From assembly GCA_014650415.1 (NCBI GenBank), contig BMUX01000002.1, forward strand, positions 558,001 through 622,000: a stretch of 64,000 nucleotides of DNA. The letters run 5' to 3'. The number at the start of each line of letters is the position of its first letter. Position 1 is the first letter of the stretch. Of this stretch, positions 60,026 to 64,000 are shown in pieces. Origin of the DNA: Streptomyces spiroverticillatus (GTDB lineage Bacteria > Actinomycetota > Actinomycetes > Streptomycetales > Streptomycetaceae). The translations under genes and the position numbers were made by a program. Below the pieces are notes generated by a model. The model had not been told where the DNA came from. It was given only the letters and a program-made list of their open reading frames with translations, and ran no database searches.

Positions 60026-61000
60026 ATGAGCCAGCCCCCCTCCCCCTTCGAGCCGAACCCCTGGGCCCCGCCGCAGGACGGGAGCGCGGAGCAGCAGACC
60101 GGGACCGGCGCGCCGCCGCCCCCGCCGCCCGCGCCGGGCCAGGGGTTCGGGAACGGGCCCCAGACCCCGTTCCCGTACGGCTACCCGCCGCAGCCCGAGG
60201 CCCCGAAGAACGGCATGGGCGTCACCGCCCTCGTCCTCGGCATCGTCGGCCTCGTGCTCGGCCTGGCGATCGTGGTGTTCTGGCTGAGCTGGCTGCCGGC
60301 GGTCCTGGCCGTGATCTTCGGGGCCGTCGCCCTGGGCCACGTCAAGAAGGGCATCGCCGACAACAAGGGCATGGCGCTGACCGGCATGATCATGGGCATG
60401 GTCGGTGTGCTCCTCGCAGTGGGCGGCGGCATCTTCACGATGACGACCCTCCGGGACAGCGTCCGGGAGTACGAGGACCAGGTGCTGGAGGTGGAGGCCA
60501 GCGAGTCCCCCGAGCCCAAGAGCCCCGAGCTCACCGAGGCGGAGAAGAAGCTCGCCGAACTGGAGGCGTCCCGTTCGGCCGAGGCCGACGCCGAGGCCGA
60601 CGCCGCGAAGCCCAAGGCGTTCGGCACCACCTACACGTTCCCCGACGGCGTCTCGGTCAAGGTCGACAAGCCCGTTCCGTACACCGCGAGCTCCACGGCC
60701 TCGGGCCACACCAAGGGCTACCGGACGTACACGGTGAAGATCACCATGACGAACGGCTCGAAGGAGAAGTTCGACTCGCTGTACGCGATCCCGCGCTTCA
60801 AGGACGCCGACGAGGCCGAGGTCCAGAAGGTTTTCGACGGCGACGTCCCCACCTCCTTCCGGGGGTCCCTGCGCCCGGGCAAGACCAAGACCGCGGTGTA
60901 CGCCTACGACCTGCCGCCCGAGGCGGCCGGGACCACGTTCGTGGAGCTGTCGCCGGGAGTCGGCTGGCCCGACGCGGTCTGGTCCGGCCCGACCAAGTGA
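60026..61000 (+). CDS. DUF4190/DUF4352 membrane protein
   Basis: A 324-residue protein. The first 60 residues are Pro/Gly/Gln-rich and disordered. Two hydrophobic helices with GMGVTALVLGIVGLVLGLAI and VILGAVALGHVKKG-type sequence (here VIFGAVALGHVKKG) mark a DUF4190 region. A coiled, Glu/Ala-rich spacer follows (LTEAEKKLAELEASRSAEAD), then an extracytoplasmic DUF4352-like beta domain (FPDGVSVKVDKPVPY, KITMTNGSKEKFDSLYA, TAVYAYDLP). ATG 60026 gives MSQPPSPFEPNPW; an upstream in-frame GTG at 59951 is less likely. Function unknown; probably a cell-surface protein. Confidence 0.83.
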   Translation: MSQPPSPFEPNPWAPPQDGSAEQQTGTGAPPPPPPAPGQGFGNGPQTPFPYGYPPQPEAPKNGMGVTALVLGIVGLVLGLAIVVFWLSWLPAVLAVIFGAVALGHVKKGIADNKGMALTGMIMGMVGVLLAVGGGIFTMTTLRDSVREYEDQVLEVEASESPEPKSPELTEAEKKLAELEASRSAEADAEADAAKPKAFGTTYTFPDGVSVKVDKPVPYTASSTASGHTKGYRTYTVKITMTNGSKEKFDSLYAIPRFKDADEAEVQKVFDGDVPTSFRGSLRPGKTKTAVYAYDLPPEAAGTTFVELSPGVGWPDAVWSGPTK

Positions 61001-61040
61001 CCCAGGAGCTCTTCCCGGGACATCGCGTCAAGTAGACGAT

Positions 61041-61046
61041 TAGAGT
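61041..61046 (+). promoter_or_regulatory. -10 element for leaderless nadE
   Basis: TAGAGT ends 7 nt before the GTG at 61054, placing the transcription start at or next to the start codon. No Shine-Dalgarno lies between. No clear -35 is seen. Confidence 0.45.
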
Positions 61047-61053
61047 GGCGTTC

Positions 61054-62808
61054 GTGCCTCAACTACGCCTCGCCCTCAGCCAGATCGACTCCACCGTCGG
61101 CGATCTCACCGGCAACGCCGAGGCCGTCGTCCACTGGACCCGGCACGCCGTCGAGCAGGGCGCGCACCTGGTCGCCTTCCCGGAGATGGTCCTCACCGGG
61201 TATCCGGTGGAGGACCTCGCGCTGCGCTCCTCGTTCGTGGAGGCGTCCCGGGAGGCCGTGCGCGCGCTCGCGGCGCGGCTGAAGGAGGAGGGGTTCGGGG
61301 ACGTCCCAGTGGTCGTCGGGTACCTGGACCGCTCCGAACGGGCCGCCCGGTACGGCCAGCCCGCCGGGGCGCCGCAGAACGCCGCGGCCGTGCTGCACGG
61401 GGGCGAGGTGGCGCTGTCCTTCGCCAAGCACCACCTCCCCAACTACGGGGTCTTCGACGAGTTCCGGTACTTCGTGCCGGGCGAGACGCTGCCGGTGGTG
61501 CGGGTGCACGGCGTGGACGTCGCCCTCGCGATCTGCGAGGACCTCTGGCAGGACGGCGGCCGGGTGCCCGCCGCGCGCACCGCGGGGGCCGGACTGCTGC
61601 TGTCCATCAACGCGTCTCCGTACGAGGTGGACAAGGACGACACCCGCCTCGACCTGGTGCGCAGGCGGGCCCGTGAGGCGGGCTGCACGACCGCGTACGT
61701 CGCGATGATCGGCTGCCAGGACGAGCTGGTCTACGACGGCGACTCGATCGTCTGCGACAAGGACGGCGAGGTGATCGCCCGCGCCCCGCAGTTCAGCGAG
61801 GGCTGCATGCTGCTCGACCTGGACCTGCCCGCCGCCTCCCCCGACCCGGTCACCGGGGTCGTGGACGACGGGCTGCGGGTGGACCGCGTGGTGCTCGGGG
61901 CGCAGCCGCTCGCTCCGTACGACGCCGAGCTGGACGGGGGCTACGCGGAGCGCCTGGAGGACACCGAGGAGATCTACACGGCGCTGGTGGTGGGCCTGCG
62001 CGCGTACCTCGCGAAGAACGGTTTCCGCTCGGTCCTGATCGGCCTCTCCGGCGGCATCGACTCCGCCCTCGTCGCGGCGATCGCCTGCGACGCGGTGGGC
62101 GCGCAGCACGTGTACGGGGTCTCCATGCCGTCGAAGTACAGCTCCGAGCACTCCAGGGGCGACGCCGCCGAGCTGGCCCGCCGGACCGGGCTGAACTTCC
62201 GCACCGTCGAGATCGCCCCGATGTTCGACGCGTACATGGCGGCGCTGGGCCTGACCGGGCTCGCCGAGGAGAACCTCCAGTCCCGGCTGCGCGGCACCAC
62301 CCTGATGGCGCTCTCCAACCAGGAGGGCCACCTCGTCCTCGCCCCCGGCAACAAGTCCGAGCTGGCGGTGGGCTATTCCACCCTCTACGGCGACTCGGTG
62401 GGCGCGTACGGCCCGATCAAGGACGTCTACAAGACCTGGATCTTCACGCTCGCCCGCTGGCGCAACAAGGCCGCCGAGGAACGCGGCCAGACCCCGCCGA
62501 TCCCCGAGAACTCGATCTCCAAGCCGCCGAGCGCGGAGCTGCGCCCCGGCCAGGTCGACACCGACTCGCTGCCCGACTACGACGTCCTCGACAAGATCCT
62601 CCAGCTGTACGTCGACCGGGACCAGGGCCTGGAGGCGATCGTCGCGGAGGGCTTCGAGCGGGAGCTGGTCGCGAAGACGCTGCGGATGGTCGACACGGCG
62701 GAGTACAAGCGCCGCCAATACCCGCCGGGCACCAAGATCTCGCCCAAGGGCTTCGGCAAGGACCGCCGTCTGCCGGTCACCAACGGGTGGCGCGAGGGAG
62801 CACAGTAA
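61054..62808 (+). CDS. nadE: Glutamine-dependent NAD+ synthetase
   Basis: A 584-residue two-domain enzyme that amidates nicotinate adenine dinucleotide with ammonia from glutamine. The N-terminal nitrilase-like glutaminase domain has the Glu of VAFPEMVLTGYPVED, Lys in SFAKHHLPNYGVFDE and Cys in LAICEDLWQDGG. The C-terminal synthetase domain has the PP-loop GLSGGIDSALVAAIA and TDSLPDYDVLDKIL. GTG 61054 (MPQLRLALSQIDS) lies 7 nt after TAGAGT (61041-61046), a good -10, so the message is probably leaderless. GTG 61045 is an alternative, but it would overlap that -10. Strong terminator downstream. Confidence 0.95.
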   Translation: MPQLRLALSQIDSTVGDLTGNAEAVVHWTRHAVEQGAHLVAFPEMVLTGYPVEDLALRSSFVEASREAVRALAARLKEEGFGDVPVVVGYLDRSERAARYGQPAGAPQNAAAVLHGGEVALSFAKHHLPNYGVFDEFRYFVPGETLPVVRVHGVDVALAICEDLWQDGGRVPAARTAGAGLLLSINASPYEVDKDDTRLDLVRRRAREAGCTTAYVAMIGCQDELVYDGDSIVCDKDGEVIARAPQFSEGCMLLDLDLPAASPDPVTGVVDDGLRVDRVVLGAQPLAPYDAELDGGYAERLEDTEEIYTALVVGLRAYLAKNGFRSVLIGLSGGIDSALVAAIACDAVGAQHVYGVSMPSKYSSEHSRGDAAELARRTGLNFRTVEIAPMFDAYMAALGLTGLAEENLQSRLRGTTLMALSNQEGHLVLAPGNKSELAVGYSTLYGDSVGAYGPIKDVYKTWIFTLARWRNKAAEERGQTPPIPENSISKPPSAELRPGQVDTDSLPDYDVLDKILQLYVDRDQGLEAIVAEGFERELVAKTLRMVDTAEYKRRQYPPGTKISPKGFGKDRRLPVTNGWREGAQ

Positions 62809-62830
62809 GTACTGCGGCAGGGAAGCGAAA

Positions 62831-62861
62831 GGGGCCGCCCGCGTTCCGCGCGGGCGGCCCC
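62831..62861. terminator. Terminator between nadE and the EEP-family gene
   Basis: GGGGCCGCCCGCG (62831-62843) pairs perfectly with CGCGGGCGGCCCC (62849-62861) around TTCCG, followed by TTCCTCG. It lies between convergent genes and probably serves both. Confidence 0.9.
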
Positions 62862-62885
62862 TTCCTCGTACGTACGGCTGGAAGG

Positions 62886-63974
62886 CTAGAACTTCACCCG
62901 TGCCGCGATCGGCAGGTGGTCGCTCGCGGTGCGCGGCAGCGTCCAGGAGGACATCGGCTCGACGCCCTTGACCATGATCTGGTCGATGCGGGCCATCGGG
63001 AACGCGGCCGGCCAGCTGAAGCCGAAGCCGTCGCCCGCCGCGCCCTGGGTGGAGCGCATCTGGGCGGTGATGCCGTTGAGGGCGCGGTCGTTCATGGTGC
63101 CGTTGAGGTCGCCGAGCAGGACCACGCGCTTGAGCGGCTCGCGGGCGATGGCCTCGCCGAGGGCGTCCGCGCTGGCGTCGCGCTGACCTGCGGTGAAGCC
63201 CGCGTTGAGCTTGACCCGCACCGACGGCATATGGGCGACGTACACCGCGATCTCGCCCTTGGGGGCGGCGACCGTGGCGCGCAGGGCGCGGGCCCAGCCG
63301 AGCCGGATGTCGACCTTGCGGACGTCGGTGAGGGGGTACTTGCTCCACAGGCCGACCGTGCCCTGCACCGTGTGGTGCTTGTACGAGGCGGCGGCCATGG
63401 CCTTCTCGTACCCGGCGAGGTTGTCGCCCGCGATCTCCTCCAGGGCCACGACGTCGGCGCCGGACGCCGCGAGGGTGGCGACGGTGCCGGCGGGGTCGTT
63501 GTTCTCGGCGTTCACGTTGTGGGTGGCGACGGTGAGGTCGCCGCCCGGCGTCGACTTGTCGGTGTACAGGCCCGCGAAGAGGTTGAGCCAGACCACCGCC
63601 GGAAGGATCAGCACGACCAGCGCCAGCGCGGAGCGGCGCATCAGGGCCAGGATCAGCAGCAGCGGGATGCCGAGGCCGAGCCAGGGCAGGAAGGTCTCGG
63701 TGAGGCTGCCGAGGTTGCCGACGGTGTTGGGGATCTCCGCGTGGAAGACCATGACGACGGCGAGCAGCAGGGCGACCACGGCGAGGAAGACGCCGCGCCG
63801 CCAGATGCGGGGGTCGCCGCGCCAGCCGTCTGCGAAGCGGCGCAGGGGCGAGCGGGGGGCGCTGCGGGTTTCGGGGGTGCTGCTGGTTCCGCGATTCGCA
63901 GAGGGCTCAGAGGGCTCGGAGGGACCGGGCTCCGGTCCGTGGTTACCGGTGTCCGGCCTGTACGCCTGCGCCAT
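62886..63974 (-). CDS. Membrane-anchored endonuclease/exonuclease/phosphatase family protein
   Basis: A 362-residue protein. A Pro/Ser-rich N terminus with PSEPSEPS precedes three hydrophobic helices (GVFLAVVALLLAVVMVF, FLPWLGLGIPLLLILALM, ALALVVLILPAVVWLNLFAGL). An EEP catalytic domain faces outward: VATHNVNAENN, VVALEEIAG (metal Glu), YVAHMPSV, LLGDLNGTMND and ASDHLPIAA (Asp-His). All expected catalytic residues are present. The substrate could be DNA or a phosphoester such as an inositol phospholipid; the outward position favours a secreted nuclease or phosphodiesterase. ATG 63974. Confidence 0.9.
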   Translation of the reverse strand: MAQAYRPDTGNHGPEPGPSEPSEPSANRGTSSTPETRSAPRSPLRRFADGWRGDPRIWRRGVFLAVVALLLAVVMVFHAEIPNTVGNLGSLTETFLPWLGLGIPLLLILALMRRSALALVVLILPAVVWLNLFAGLYTDKSTPGGDLTVATHNVNAENNDPAGTVATLAASGADVVALEEIAGDNLAGYEKAMAAASYKHHTVQGTVGLWSKYPLTDVRKVDIRLGWARALRATVAAPKGEIAVYVAHMPSVRVKLNAGFTAGQRDASADALGEAIAREPLKRVVLLGDLNGTMNDRALNGITAQMRSTQGAAGDGFGFSWPAAFPMARIDQIMVKGVEPMSSWTLPRTASDHLPIAARVKF

Positions 63975-64000
63975 TCCGCTGTCCTCACTGCCTTGCCCGC

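Overview
The window is 64 kb of high-GC actinobacterial chromosome, almost certainly Streptomyces. The evidence is the extreme G/C bias at third codon positions, frequent GTG starts, several apparently leaderless starts, Streptomyces-type GC-rich intergenic repeats, and a gene order (lipB-lipA-DUF4191-RDD-glnA ... glnII ... pulA-mal genes-glnE-glnA2 ... nadE) that matches my recollection of the conserved core of Streptomyces chromosomes (S. coelicolor SCO2193-SCO2240 region). No phage, insertion sequence, tRNA, rRNA or CRISPR array was seen.

Layout. 1-2.6 kb: lipoate synthesis (end of lipB, lipA), a small conserved protein and a DUF4191 membrane protein. 2.6-7.9 kb: RDD protein, type I glutamine synthetase glnA, a small conserved protein, an ArsC-like protein, a Gfo/Idh/MocA oxidoreductase and the eukaryotic-type glutamine synthetase glnII. 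8-12 kb: a conserved hypothetical, a tiny Cys-Cys leader ORF with a hairpin, a receiver-less OmpR-type DNA-binding protein, and a NarL-type histidine kinase/response regulator pair. 12-20.3 kb: exported protease-like lipoprotein, DUF1996 protein, small lipoprotein, rhomboid-like protein, tyrosine phosphatase, DUF4230 protein, and a TetR/ferredoxin-reductase/metal-dependent-hydrolase group. 20.4-24.6 kb: a membrane-anchored sigma-factor-like protein and a STAND-type ATPase.

24.7-44.2 kb is a starch and maltodextrin region: a secreted 1772-residue amylase-pullulanase, a secreted alpha-amylase, the maltodextrin ABC importer malEFG, and two alpha-glucosidase/LacI-regulator pairs placed on either side of malEFG. 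MalR-like CTTGC/GCAAG operators occur in front of pulA, the amylase, malE and one glucosidase. Extracellular enzymes would cut starch, MalEFG would import the oligosaccharides and the glucosidases would finish hydrolysis inside. A cupin/kinase-like pair and a MerR-SDR divergent pair lie in the middle.

44.2-51.4 kb: a PAP2-type membrane enzyme, glnE (glutamine synthetase adenylyltransferase), a DinB protein, a methyltransferase and the glutamine-synthetase-like glnA2. GlnA carries Tyr397, the adenylylation site, while GlnA2 has Trp there. GlnR-type operators are evident upstream of glnA and glnII, and a weaker one upstream of glnA2. 51.5-60 kb: UbiB-family kinase, DUF3105 and DUF305 proteins, DUF5990, alpha/beta hydrolase, DUF998, DUF6153 and a Tat-exported multicopper oxidase (a probable copper-linked exported group). 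60-64 kb: DUF4190/DUF4352 membrane protein, nadE and a membrane-anchored endonuclease/exonuclease/phosphatase-fold protein.

The most unusual items are the Cys-Cys leader ORF plus hairpin, the sigma-like/transmembrane/extracytoplasmic fusion, the mirror-image glucosidase-regulator duplication around malEFG, the 72-bp tandem repeat, and a roughly 150-bp GC-rich repeat present at four intergenic sites.
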